From positions 75,924,095 through 75,988,094 of the forward strand of contig ML679956.1 of NCBI GenBank assembly GCA_007922225.1: a DNA stretch of 64,000 bases. Reading direction: 5' to 3'. Of the stretch, positions 45,076 to 56,039 are shown piece by piece (position 1 is the first letter of the stretch; the number at the start of each line of letters is the position of its first letter). The notes beneath the pieces were generated by a model. It was given only the letters and a program-made list of their open reading frames with translations, had not been told where the DNA came from and did no database searches. Both the position numbers and the translations under genes were made by a program. The DNA is from Emydura subglobosa. Taxonomy: Eukaryota > Chordata > Testudines > Chelidae.

Positions 45076-46073
45076 CATCTATGTGTGGCATGGTCACCAG
45101 CTGGAGCGGTGAAATTCAGTCCTGATCTAAATAGAAGAAGCGACCGTTGACTTCAATGAGAGTGGTGCTTGCCTTAACCGTGGCTGAAATCGATCCAAAG
45201 ATTTCAAAGGCACGACTCACCGCTATTGTGAGATGGAAGATGGCCTGATACAATTTACTCAATAAGTGGCATTATTCAGAGCTGATCAGCAAATTTCTGC
45301 ATGCATGAACAGACTAGCACCCGGCTAAGTCCAAATGATTTGCCATGAATCAGCAACTACAACATGCCAGGTTTGTCAGGTGGTTTTCTGTGCCAGTTAG
45401 GCAGCTTCATTCACTGCCAACGAAATTGTAATTAGCAGTGCGAGAACCACAAAATGTTTGGTTCATATAATCATCTGAATCTCAGTCAAAGCTTTCGGTC
45501 TGGAGACTGGATTTGAATTCTTATGAGAACTGGCTTGAGACTTCCCCTAAGGCTCAGTTTTATTAGCTAGAAATACTTGAAGCTGGAGAATTGGAAATTG
45601 GGCACCAACTGAGCGTTAGTGTGGGGTGAAGGGAAAACGTACGCTGTTTCTGAAACAACGGTAGGATTTCAGTTTTAATGCTGTGCCATTTTCTATCTGA
45701 TCTATGATATTTGTAAGGTGCCTAAGGATGGCTCAGAGTCTTGACGATGGACTGAAGAAGAAGATAGCCTCCACCAGAGCCTAAATTGTCACTGTTGAGC
45801 TCACAGCTAATATTGTATCTTTTTATTGATTCTCATTATGAGACAAATCCATCGTTTCCATCCTATCCAACCCTGCAGCTGCACTCTGTATCCCTGTCTT
45901 TTACTGCCATCAGAAACACTGAGTAACTCATGGTACCCAGGACCCAATAGACAGCTTTCTGTCAAATGACCACCGGTGATATTCTCACTTCCCTCTGCTG
46001 ATATTTAATTGTAGCATCCCTCATTATGTGGAGGGATTTCATCTTGAATTTTAAGGGTCTGTGCTCCACATCT

Positions 46074-46140
46074 AGGGCTAGATTCTCAGCTGGTGTACAG
46101 TGGAATAACTCCATTGGCTTCAATGGAGCTTCACCCATCT
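46074..46140. mobile_element. Palindromic MITE remnant
   Basis: GGGCTAGATTCTCAGCTGGT followed by the self-complementary centre ACTCCATTGGCTTCAATGGA. The second arm is degraded. Confidence 0.5.
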
Positions 46141-46733
46141 CCATCAGCTCTGAGCTTTTGGCTTGTTCTGGGCTGTGGTTACATAGAGTGATGGAGTATG
46201 TCATATGTTTCTATGGAAGGGGATAGGATCCACTCCTTTCCCCATTGTCAATAACAACTTAACAAGGGGCTAGGATCGGGTTTAGCTATTTTGATTCTAC
46301 TAGTTAATGAAGTTTGGTCCCTATATAGGATAAACCATGATGTCTCTCAGGTTGGGTGAGGCGGAGGGCGAAAAAGAAGCAACTTTTGTGAAGCATATAG
46401 TGCGGTGTGGGTTGGAGAAGTTAACTCCAAGCCAAAAAAGCTTCCTGATGGTGCTAGGAAGTAGCTGCACCGGATGAAGCCTTGTCCTGAATTTGTTCAG
46501 GTGCAGCAAGGCTTCTTCCCCATGGCAGGCTGGTGCTAAGCCCAGGCACTGAGAGTAAATGTGGGGCTATTGTAGGCACTCGCTAGGTGTCAAGAAGCAC
46601 AGAAACCTGGCTGTGAGCACAGGGAAGTCAGCATGCGATGCCCATCCCCTCAGTCCTCATTGGGAACTGCACCTAAGACCTTGAGAGCTGAGCAGGTGAA
46701 CGTCCACAGCTTGAATTAACAGACTAAGACCTA

Positions 46734-46811
46734 GGCCCTAGATCCTCAAAGGCATTTAGGTGTTAGAGTTCAATGGGAGTTAGGCACCTAATACCTTTGA
46801 GGATTTGGGCC
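46734..46811. mobile_element. Palindromic MITE with perfect 9-bp target duplication (GGCCCAGATCC family)
   Basis: The left arm GGCCCTAGATCCTCAAAGG and the inverted right arm, ending CCTTTGAGGATTTGGGCC, match with few differences. TAAGACCTA stands immediately on both sides (46725-46733 and 46812-46820). The element is 78 bp and has no coding capacity. Confidence 0.9.
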
Positions 46812-46896
46812 TAAGACCTATAGCTGTCAGCTGTAGCAGACTCATATCCTCTGTGGATCAGGCAGAGAGGGGATTCTTTAACACACACGGGGCAGT

Positions 46897-46914
46897 GGGG
46901 GGGGGGGGGGGGGG
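46897..46914. repeat. G homopolymer, 18 nt, in WNT3 intron 3
   Basis: Uninterrupted G run on the plus strand, a C run in the WNT3 pre-mRNA, about 120 bp beyond the exon 3 donor. Length is prone to assembly error. Confidence 0.9.
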
Positions 46915-47035
46915 CCCTACAGTGTTTAACCCCAGTTGTTCAGCTGAGTTTCTTCCCCCCATTCACCTAGGGTCTCCGGGAGGCTAGAAGGAAATGTATA
47001 TAGGGGCTCAATAAAATGACACCGAATGGCCTTAC

Positions 47036-47301
47036 AGTCCTCCCAGCTTCGTTGTTGTGCCTGTTCATGGCTGACCGAGCGTCTGGCCTGTTCTCCCGGG
47101 CGTCCGCAAACTCTCGAGACACCATGGTCCCGAACTCCACATCCTCACTGCAGCCTCCCCATTTCCAGCCTTCCCCGGGGGGCCCCTTGTGGCGGGTATC
47201 ACAGCCGCAGATGGTGGCCGAGCCCTCAGCGCAGGATCTGGTCACCGCGAAAGCGACGCCCGCGGAGGCGATGGCGTGGACGAAGGCCGACTCCCTGGTA
47301 G
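47036..47301 (-). CDS. WNT3: WNT3, coding exon 3
   Basis: This 266-nt exon encodes about residues 108-196 of WNT3, part of the N-terminal alpha-helical domain of the Wnt fold. On the minus strand a clean pyrimidine tract ends CTCTTCCACAG. The exon opens with two bases (CT) that complete a codon split with exon 2, then reads TRESAFVHAIASAGVAFAV, a Cys-rich stretch SCAEG.ATICGCD, GPPGEGWKWGGCSED, and ends REFADARENRPDARSAMN.HNNEAGRT at a GTAAGG donor (47035). Length, phase and wording agree with vertebrate WNT3. All four cysteines expected in this part are present. Internal differences from mammals (for example SAT and TRH where human has TST and SHH) are conservative. No stop or frameshift interrupts it. 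It joins exon 4 in phase 0. Confidence 0.97.
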
Positions 47302-47492
47302 CTGTGGAAGAGGGAAGGAGGCAGGGACCTGTTACTGAGTGGGGAACATGAGTGACCCTTCCCAAGAGAACAGCATGAGCGCCTCCTCTGAAGAACACAG
47401 CCGCGGGCTAGGGAAACCCGCCTCCTGGCTTGAGAATCCCATTACAGGCAGGGGCATTTCCAGCCACTGGGAAGACCCAACGCGTCAGGGTT

Positions 47493-47558
47493 GGGCCTGA
47501 TTCAACACCCACCGAAGTCAGTGGAAAGTCTTCACCCAATGGACTTTGGATCAGGGCC
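47493..47558. mobile_element. Palindromic MITE (GGGCCTGATTC / GGATCAGGGCC)
   Basis: GGGCCTGATTCAACACCCAC and GGACTTTGGATCAGGGCC are inverted ends around GAAGTCAGTGGAAAGTCTTC. Same family as 4562. Confidence 0.7.
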
Positions 47559-47957
47559 TAACAAGCAAATGGCCGAATGAGGCTCTCTGGTTCTCTGAGT
47601 TCCAGTGTTCAGTCCTGATTCAGCTCCATATGGACTGGGCCCCAGTCACCCATGGTGGAAGGGGAGACATCTCTCTGCTGCCAGACTCCACCCTCTGGCA
47701 CTGGGATGAACCCACCCGTTTTTCAGAGCCCTGCAACTAGCCCAGTCTTTTCAGGGCCCTGCAAATTGTGTGGCTGGTTCTGCTTCATGTTGGGAACTAC
47801 AGATGGCTGGCAGTTGGGAAAACACCAGGAGTATTCCAGCACTCTGCTTCCCTCACCAGGAACACCAAGTGTCAGCCTCCTTATCTTGTCTTGAAAGACA
47901 CTCTTTTTGCTACCTGACCAGCTCACCCGGATGCTGCATCCAATGCACTGCACCTTA

Positions 47958-50780
47958 TAGCATCGTAGAAATACAGGGCTGGAAGGGACTCCAAGAAGTC
48001 AGCAAGTCCAGCCCCTTTTGCTGAGGCAGGACCAAGGAAACCTAGACCATCCCTGAAAAGTGCTTGTCCAGCCTGTTCCTAAAAACTTCCAGTGACGTGG
48101 ATTCCACCGCCTGCCTCAGAAACCTATGTCAGAGCTTTATTACCCTTATAGTTAGAAAACGTTTCCTGCTATCTAACCTAAATCTCCCTTGTTGCAGATT
48201 AAGCCCATCGCTTCTTGCCATACCTTCAGTGGGGCTGGAGAACAACTGATCATAAGTCCTCTTTATAACAGCTCTTACCATAGCTGAAGATTTATCAGAT
48301 CCCTCTTGTTGTCTTTTCTCAAGACTAAAGATGCCCAGTTTTTTTAACCTTTCCTCAGAGGTCAGGTTTTCTCAACCTTTGATCATTTTTGTTGCTCTCC
48401 TGGATCTCACCAATTTGCTAACGTCTGGCGCCCAGAACTGAACCCAATGGTCCAGTTGAGGCCTCACCAGTGCTCAGCAGAGCCAGACAATTACCTCCTG
48501 TATCTTATGTCTGACCCTCTTGTTAGCACCCCCCCGAATGATATCAACCTTTTTTGCAGCTGCATCACATTGTTTGCTCTCATTCGGTTTGTGATCCACT
48601 GTAATCCCCAGATCTTTTTCAGCTGTACTACCACCTAGCCAGTTAGTTCTCATTTTGTAGCTGTGCATTTGATTTGTCCTTCCTACGTGAAGTACTTTGA
48701 ACTTGTCTTTACTGAATTTCATCTGTTGAATTCAGACCACTTCTCTGATTTGTCAAAGTCCTTTTGAATTTTAATCCTGTCCTCCAAAGTGCTTGCAACC
48801 CCTCCCAGCCTGCTGTCATCTGCAAACTTTATAAGCCTACTCTCCGCTCCATTATTCAAGTCATTAATGAAAATATTGAATAGTACCAGACCCAAGACTG
48901 ACCCCTGCTGAACGCCGCTAGATACATCGTCCCAGTTTGACAGAGAACCTTTGGTAACTATTTTTTTAGTACAGTCTTTCAATCAGTTGAGCACCCACCT
49001 TATTGCAATTTCATCTACATCACATTTCCCTAGTTTGCTTATGAGAATGTCATGTGGGACTGTGTCAAAGGCCTTATCAAAAGCAAGATATACCACATCT
49101 ACAACTTTCCCCCATTCACTAGGCCAATGATCTCGTTGGAGAAGGAAATGTAGGTTGATTTGGCATTTTTGTTCCTAACAAATCCGTGCTGGCTATCTCT
49201 TATAAACCTATTATCCTCTAGGTGCTTACAAAATGGTTGTTTAATAATTTGTTCCAGTATCTTTCCAGGTATCGAAGTTACGCTGACTAATCTAATTCCC
49301 TAGGTCCTCTTTGTTCTCCTGTTTGAAGATAGGTATTATGATTTCCCTTCTCCAGGCTTACGTTCCTTCCCCTTTGCTGTTAATACTAATTGTGGTGAGT
49401 ATCTGAACACTGTTAACATTTTTCATGAAAACTGTAGCAAAATAGGCGTTCAACACATTAGTCTTCTGATGTCACCCATTATTAGCTCTCCTTCACTGCT
49501 AAGTAGAGGACCTACATTTGCTTAATCTTTCTTTTGCTTCTAATGTATTTACAGAATCTCTTCTTATTGCCTTTTATGTCCCTTGCTAGGTATAACTCAT
49601 TTTGTGCCTTAGCCTTTCTGATTTTGTCACTACATAGTTTGTCCTTTTCTTTTGTATTCATCCTTAGCAATTTGTCCATGTTTCCACTCTTTGTAGTATT
49701 CCTTTTTGATTTTGAGGTCATTAAGGAGTTCCTCAGGGAGCCATATTGGTCTCTGACTGTTCTTCCTATCTTTCTATTGCATCAGAGTAGTTTTCAGTTG
49801 TGCCTTTAAAATTGTCTCCTTGAGAAACTAACAGCTCTCTTGAACTCCTTTTTCCCTTAGGTTTTCTCCCCTTGGGACCTCACCTACCGGTTCTGTGCGT
49901 TTGTTAGTCTGCTTTTTTAAAATCCATTGTCCTTATTCCACTGCTCTCACTCAATCCTTTCCTTAGAATCACAAAATCTATCATTTAATGATCACTTTCA
50001 CCCAAATTGCCTTCAGATTTGCTACGGGTTTCTCTCTATTGATCAGAATCAAGTCTAAAATGACTATCCTTCCTGTTACTTCCTCCATTTTCTGAAACAA
50101 AAATGTGTTCCTAAGACATTCTAAGAATATACTGGAAATTTTGTGTTTCACCATATTACTTTTCCAACAGCTAAAGTCATCCATTACTGTCAGGTCTTGT
50201 GTTTTGGATATTTCCGTTATGTGTTCTAGAAATACCTCCACCCACCTTGGGTGTTCCTTATTAGTCTTCCTGATTAGTAGCCTATAGTAGATCCCTACCC
50301 TGACATCACACCTATTTTTTATCCCTTTTATATTTACCCAGAGAATTTCAACTGGTCTGCCCCTCTCCTCCTTCTGGACCACAGAACAAGTATCTATATT
50401 CTGGATTTGTAACGGAACACCTCCTCCCTTTTTATCTTGCCTGTCCTTCCTGAACAAGCTGTACCCCTCTGAACCAATATTCCAGTCATGAGACTGAGAT
50501 GCCAAGTAAGTCATAATTTAGCATATGTATTAATACTTCCAGTTCTTCCTGCTTATTTCTCAGACGTATATGCACTTGAAGATTTATCTATTTGTCCAAT
50601 TCGATGCCAGGTCCCTGAGCTGCCTAAAAGGATTGTTAACACGTCCTGCACTTCAGCTGGGAATGTTGGTGGCAACATTTTTAGTCTGTGGCCGGGTCAA
50701 CTGAAAGAGGTTGTGATCCTGAGGTCCACAGCTAAGTCTCTGGGAAGACCTTCTCTTCTGCACTTTGAGCCGTAATTAGA
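47958..50780 (-). mobile_element. CR1 LINE, about 2.8 kb, antisense, endonuclease and reverse transcriptase
   Basis: The 3' end is at low coordinates (ATCGTAGAAATACAGGGCTG is the complement of the CR1 terminus). Reading the minus strand upward in protein order: NKQEELEVLI near 50530-50565; endonuclease wording SHDWN, GYSLFRKDRQDKKGGGV and DDFSCWKSN (50514-49981); the linker [15 protein letters not shown] (about 49580-49625); then the reverse-transcriptase core with QQGSVLGLVLFNIFINDL and the catalytic FADD (48982-48719), and the RT tail KVLHVGR, AEKDLGI. Several frameshifts and stops make it inactive. It lacks the 5' UTR, ORF1 and the start of ORF2. It is the longest transposon in the window, lying in presumed WNT3 intron 2 in the gene's own orientation. 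Confidence 0.92.
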
Positions 50781-50789
50781 GGTGGCTAG

Positions 50790-51080
50790 AGAACAGCAAT
50801 TCCACTTCGTGACAACTTTCAAATTTTGCTTTCATTCCACACTGGAAGGAAACAAAACATTTCAAATGTCTTTGTGAAATGAAACAGTGCTGAAACATCC
50901 ACCTTTGGATTGGAAAGTTCAGGTTTCCAATTCAGGTCTTTCTCTCTCTTTGGAAGTGACCAGAAAGCCCTCCCCTGACCTCCCGACCTCAGACACCTTC
51001 CCGTCAAAACTGGTATTTCTCCATGAAACCCAACGGAACAATGGTTTTTTGACAAAAAAAAGTTGAATGGAAAATGTTCC
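50790..51080. repeat. A/T-rich interspersed repeat (GAAAA/TTTTC family)
   Basis: GACAACTTTCAAATTTTGC, GAAACAAAACATTTCAAATG and TTGAATGGAAAATGTTCC resemble text at 12250 and 56040, with partly self-complementary ends. Confidence 0.45.
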
Positions 51081-51271
51081 AAAGGGGTCCAGTCATAACT
51101 GCAGGGAAAACACAGAACAACCATGATCATCCAGCCCCCTGGAGCCTCTTTACAAATCTCCCTAACAAGCTGACTCCTTTTCTATGCACTCCCAATTATC
51201 CAAACAAATTTGGGGTCACCCAAGCTGTTTGGATAACCAGGATCTTGCTATAATAAAATATAGCCATAGAG

Positions 51272-51354
51272 ACAGATTTTCACCTGGTTTAAATTGGTAG
51301 ATCCATTGACTTCAACGGCTCTATGCCATGTTTACACCAGCTGATGATCTGGCC
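51272..51354. mobile_element. Palindromic MITE (CCAGATCCTCAGCTGG family)
   Basis: CAGATTTTCACCTGGTTTAA and TTTACACCAGCTGATGATCT are inverted arms. The centre is GATCCATTGACTTCAACGG. The right end GGCCC is retained. Confidence 0.75.
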
Positions 51355-51359
51355 CTATA

Positions 51360-52640
51360 ACTTTCCTCAGGTCTTTTTTTGTTTTTGTGAATCTTAGCCC
51401 AGTCTGATTGCTATGAATGGATTTAACTTCTGGCTGTTCAATCAGTTATTTGCACTTAGTAATATGGAGAGTATTTAACAAGCCACGTCAAAAACCGAAC
51501 ATGTTCTCAGGACAGAAAGCAATACTGAGTGTTAACAGAGAGGTCCTGGCTAGTTTGAATGCTTGAGCAAGAAACTGTGCATTGGTGCTTCCCTTTGGGA
51601 AGTCTACCAAATTCAACAATATACAAATAAAATAATATGCAGGAAATTACAAGCAAAAGGTATGAGCAATGGCTTGGAACACAACTTCAGCATGCTTTAA
51701 AAGGTTAGTAAGTCACTGAGTGCCTACAAGTAAGGGAGATGATACCTTTATTCAAGCACTTACAGAAACTCTTTAGCTCTGGAGGTATTTTTTTATTCTT
51801 TTCACTAACAATAACTTCAGCTTTTACACAGCACTTCCCATACTAGAAGATCCCAGAGCACTTTACCGACTGTACAAGCAGGGACTGCTTGAAATGCAGC
51901 CTCCTCTAAGGTGGAACACCGCAGCTGTTTAACAGCACACAACAGGAAATGAACACCCCTTAACCAATTGTAACTATCTGGGGAATTTAGTCAGGCAGAA
52001 TGGAGCTGAAATCTAGCCCAGAGCAGGAGGTTAACAATCCTACTCTTGAGATAACTGCCAGTGCATCTTTTAACGGCCACATGCGATTGGGGCATTGGAT
52101 TTGCATCTCATTACTCACCCCTAACTTTAGGCTGGGACACTGGGTTCAATACTGAGGCAGATGGAAGAGTACCATCTAGTGAATCACTTCCTGCAACATA
52201 TTAGGTCTGAGGACCTTCATGCAATTACTAAGCAGACGTGACCCTGTTGAGTTTTGGAGAACTCACCAGGTCATAGCCTTAGGCGGTATGGCTGAAGGAA
52301 TGGAGAAGGAGTGCATAGAGATACAGATAAGCAGAAGGAAAGCATGCACTTGTAATGGAAATGAGGGGTTATTAAGGTGCCATATAAAAATGCAAGAGAC
52401 TTAGCAAAGATAACAGCGGAGTGCAATGTATTTGTCAGTGAGCGTCATTCCTCTCTGGGTGGTTCTGGTAGCAGGAGACAGGCAGCTCGTTACAACTTGA
52501 AGACGGCTTCTGGAAAGTCAGCTGGTAGGAGAAGGTTAATGGGGCTGTAGGCTTAAAAGCATTTTTAACTACTGTTTATCCCTGCAGCAGCAGCTCACTG
52601 GGTCTCTGCCTTCAGCACATTAAAATCTCACATTGCTCCC
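51360..52640. other. Presumed intron, nothing recognised
   Basis: A stretch at about 51830-52010 (CAGCACTTCCCATACTAGAA, GATCCCAGAGCACTTTACCG) looks like an antisense SINE-type tail but was not assigned. No exon seen. Confidence 0.35.
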
Positions 52641-52649
52641 AATGGTGGC

Positions 52650-52805
52650 TGAGATTTTCAAAAGCGACCTAGTGATTTCGTTGGCTGCGATTTTTAAGGG
52701 CCTAAATTTAGACAACGCTAAGGGGGCTGCATCTCAAAAGGTGGGCGCTCAGTGCTTGCTGAAAATCAGGGTCCTTTAAGATGTCTGAAACTGGGCCCCC
52801 CCAGA
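52650..52805. mobile_element. Diverged palindromic repeat (AGATTTTCAAAAG family)
   Basis: GAGATTTTCAAAAGCGACCT and TGCTGAAAATCAGGGTCC with inner GGGCCTAAATTTAGAC suggest an old MITE. The arms are poorly preserved. Confidence 0.4.
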
Positions 52806-52964
52806 CGTAGGCACTCAAAGTCACTAGCCACATTCTTGCCCATAGCATCTTGAGAGTCTATCCTGCAAAGCTTCTTGGCTGCAAGCCCTATGCAGGACAT
52901 TATTGATCCAGCCAGAGACAGGTGGACAGAGGGAGAAGGTGATATTATCAGCAAGGAGAATTAA

Positions 52965-53195
52965 GAAACGCTGGGAGTCAGGAGACCTGAGGTTTTATTT
53001 CCAGCTCTTAAGCAGACTTCCAGTGTGACCTTGGGCAAGTCACCTAATCTCTCTGTCCCTCAGCTTCCTTATCTGTAAAACAGAAGCCAATCATACTTAT
53101 CTGCCAGGGAGTTTTCAAGGCTAAATTTGTTGATGTTTATAGAGTGCCTTGAGAACCTGGGATGGAAGATGCAAAGTATTGTTACAACTCGGTGT
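52965..53195 (+). mobile_element. MIR-type SINE, near full length
   Basis: GGGAGTCAGGAGACCTGAGG, TTTCCAGCTCTTAAGCAG, GTGACCTTGGGCAAGTCACC, CTTATCTGTAAAACAGAAGC and a 'tatagagtgccttgagaacc' link are all present in order. Confidence 0.85.
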
Positions 53196-53199
53196 TGAC

Positions 53200-53800
53200 T
53201 GGTGAGATGGTAAAACTGCAGGAATAATATTAATCTATCTAGCCCCTTTCACAAGAGAAGGGTGGGGAGATGAGCGATAACCTGATGTGAAAATGAGATC
53301 TGAGTAATCCTTGAAAAAGGGAATTTGCGAGAAACTGGTGTGGGTATAGGATACTTCTGGATCATGGTTGGGGATCTTTCTGAAAGTAAATTAATAAGAG
53401 AAGTATATTGTAGCAAATCAGTGGCCTCCTAGGAATTACGGGTTGTCACTGTGCTGTGTGCCATGGCTTCTCTGGATTTTGCAGCAGTATGGAGGATAGA
53501 TGGCAGATTACCCTGCCTTAATGTCCTTCGGCTTTCACATTTAAAGGGCTATGATACACAGCAGATCAGTATCAATTCCACTCAGTAGAGGACGGTGGTA
53601 ATAGTGTGTCTCTTGCATATACGCAGGCACAAACTCGCCAGGATCTCATTAAAAGGAGATTTATAATTTTTAATATTTGTCATATATTTTTTAAAAGCCT
53701 AAGTGACTTGAGCACCTTACTTTCCCAATGGGAGAGGACTTAGGTTCCTAAGTGATTGAGGCACTTTGGGAAATTTTACATCCCCCCCTCTTGATTTAAG
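53200..53800. other. Presumed intron, nothing firm
   Basis: No exon. A possible MITE remnant (AAAGCCTAAGTGACTTGAGC, TTAGGTTCCTAAGTGATTGA; 53694-53764) was noted. Confidence 0.35.
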
Positions 53801-53804
53801 GACT

Positions 53805-53890
53805 ACATGTAAAAGGGAATCCACCACAACTCTTGGTAAATGGTACCATAGATTAAGTAGCCTCACTGTTAAGTCAAGTTCACCTCCCTG
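53805..53890 (-). mobile_element. Short CR1 fragment, antisense
   Basis: TCCACCACAACTCTTGGTAA and TGGTACCATAGATTAAGTAG resemble the complement of the CR1 3' region. Short and uncertain. Confidence 0.45.
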
Positions 53891-54464
53891 CTCCTAGGAA
53901 TAATTCCCTCTGGCCTGTCAGTCAGGTGCCAAAGCCCCAGATCAATGGGCATTAGGTCCCTTTGAAGATATGGGTCCTCAGACCGAACCCTTTCCTATAC
54001 ATTTCACTCCTGACTAGTTTAGGGGGCTCCCTGCTCAGCATGCTGGCTTCTGAGAATCCCTTTGTGTGGTGCCTAATTCTCCCCATACAATGCATGGGTT
54101 GCCTAAGTCAAGGCTGTACATTTGACTAGGCAGCGGGGTACCTAGGCGTTAGCTGTTGCAGCACCTAAGTGCCCATCCTGAATCCAGTAACCCTTAGTAA
54201 CTTAGCTTGAGTGATAGAGGCCACGGATGGAGGCTGGAACCCTGCTGCTTAATGCAGCTCAAATGTTGTATGTGCTTAGGAGATTTTGGGGGGAGGAGGG
54301 AAGTCACTGAGGAATAGACAGATGCAAAATGAAACAGAGTTATTAGCGCACATTGCACCGCTTCCTCCTGTTCTGTGGCTGTGGCATACCATAGTCTAGT
54401 CTCTTGAGGGCTGCAACACTTTGGTCTAATTCTGGTTGGGCTTGGGATGAGGACGGCTGGGTGG

Positions 54465-54545
54465 TACTTAATGGCTTGTGATATAGACGAGGTCAGACCA
54501 GAAAGTCCAGTGGTCTCTTCTTGCCTTCAACTCTGTGACTCTAAA
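54465..54545 (+). mobile_element. CR1 LINE 3' terminus fragment
   Basis: GTGATATAGACGAGGTCAGA, CCAGTGGTCTCTTCTTGCCT and a TCTGTGACTCTA end match the CR1 terminus. Confidence 0.7.
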
Positions 54546-54614
54546 TGGTAGACATTAGAGGGGGGGAAAAATCTCTATTACGTCATCCAGTCCATTGTTT
54601 ACTGCCCATGCAAT

Positions 54615-54722
54615 GTATGTAGACACAACAAATCCTGCAACTTGGCAGGGGGGCTTAAACTAGATGATCCTTGTAGTCCCTTCTAACCCTATGGTTCTGT
54701 GATTCTGTACTTCTATGATTAC
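54615..54722 (+). mobile_element. CR1 LINE 3' terminus fragment (ATTCTRTG-type end)
   Basis: CTTAAACTAGATGATCCTTG, TAGTCCCTTCTAACCCTATG and then GTTCTGTGATTCTGTACTTC, the short terminal repeats typical of many CR1 subfamilies. Confidence 0.8.
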
Positions 54723-54754
54723 CCTACAATGACTTTAATTTGAAATGACCTAAG

Positions 54755-54940
54755 CACGCTGTCTTTCAGCCCTTCCTCTGGGAAACTATTTCACAGTCTA
54801 AAAGGTAATCCTCCTCTTTTAAAAAAACCCCACATAGGTCCCTGACACCAAATTAGCCCCGTGGACCAGTTCAAATCCATAGGCTCCAAGAATGCCGTTT
54901 CAAATGGAAGGTCCCTTGAATGTATTCACAATCTTGGTAT
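54755..54940 (-). mobile_element. CR1-like fragment, antisense
   Basis: TTTCAGCCCTTCCTCTGGGA and AACTATTTCACAGTCTAAAA resemble the complement of the CR1 3' region, close to the sense fragment at 54615. Assignment is tentative. Confidence 0.4.
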
Positions 54941-54944
54941 TTAT

Positions 54945-55175
54945 CTGTTGCATCTAGAGGGCCCAGACAAAACTGGTACCTCATTGTGCTAGGCACTGTA
55001 CGAACTTAGAGTGAGATACATTCCCTGCCCCGGCAGAGCTTGCAGTTAAAACAGACAAGATAAACAAGGGGGCAGGATTTGGGGAGAAGCAGAGGCCAAT
55101 GGAATTGAAGTGGTTTGCCAAAGGTCCCACAGGTGATGAGCAGCAGAGATGAGTATAGAATCCTTAAAGAACAGG
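54945..55175 (-). mobile_element. MIR/L2-type SINE tail and core, antisense
   Basis: CTCATTGTGCTAGGCACTGT, CATTCCCTGCCCCGGCAGAG and CAGTTAAAACAGACAAGATA are the complement of the tail, followed by GGTTTGCCAAAGGTCCCACA, a core-like box. Confidence 0.6.
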
Positions 55176-55419
55176 ATTGCCAACAAATGATTGAAACCAC
55201 TCGATCTGGAGTGGGGTTCTTGATTTCCCGCTGGCAGGTTAACACTCATCACGCCTCTTTCCCTCTAACCCCAACTTTACGAAAGTTTGAGACGGAGGTG
55301 AGTCTTTTCATTCAAGTGGCAGAAAAACTAGGGATGAATAGAACAAATGCTAACATCTCAGTAACTGGGTTACACTGAAGGCCAGGCAATTCAGAACAGA
55401 TACAGAAAAATACAGCACT

Positions 55420-55535
55420 CCTTTAGGCAGGATATAGTCAGGTTAATGGACTCTGCTACAGGGAATTACCAAGTCACAATAGCTAAGTTTTTAGAAGGGC
55501 TTAGACTAGATGATTTCCTATGTACTGACAACATG
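55420..55535 (+). mobile_element. CR1-like 3' fragment, uncertain
   Basis: AGAAGGGCTTAGACTAGATG with ATTTCCTATGTAC resembles a CR1 terminus. The preceding text is too diverged to place. Confidence 0.4.
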
Positions 55536-55539
55536 TGTA

Positions 55540-56035
55540 GCCAGACAGAGTTGCCCCATGATACATGCAAGGCTCAAAGATCTGAAAATACTAAATATAT
55601 TTAATGGTAAATAGCCAGTGATTTTTAATTGTGCTGAACAAAAATACCAACCGTCTACCAGGAGGTAGAGGAGAGTGGTTTGGGTGGAAGGATCCACACA
55701 AGGGAGCAGGTGGGGGGATGCATGTGTGAGACTCTCTGCTAAGAAACAGGCATAGCTGCCATGGTCTATGAGCATAGCATAGCGTCTTGACCTGTGACAC
55801 AGCCAATTCCTCCCTGTTTGTAGCTATGCAAGCTGATAAGGATAATCAAAGCTCAAGCTTCAGGGTGTAAGCTGATCACTGCAGAACTCAGAATGGAAAT
55901 TCCCTCTTTCTTTCCCAAGTACAGCGTGGCATGACTGGCTAGGAACCCCGTGTGCATCTTTTCTTCCTCTGAAGCATCTGGTGTTAGCGCTGACTTACAG
56001 GGACCAATAGTTTGATGTGGTTATAGCAAGCACTG
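55540..56035. other. Presumed intron, nothing recognised
   Basis: No exon or clear repeat seen. Confidence 0.35.
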
Positions 56036-56039
56036 GTTG

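Larger units (their letters stand above)
44188..47035 (-). other. WNT3: WNT3 intron 3
   Basis: The intron is 2848 bp, bounded by the donor GTAAGG (first base at 47035) and the acceptor TTTTCTAG (G at 44188). It holds one CAGTGTTGTCAAC element, two palindromic MITEs and an 18-nt homopolymer, and otherwise no recognised sequence. Confidence 0.9.

Noticed and set aside
48474..48982. Host gene encoding a reverse-transcriptase-like protein
   Set aside because: The frames are parts of a decayed CR1 LINE with stops between them.
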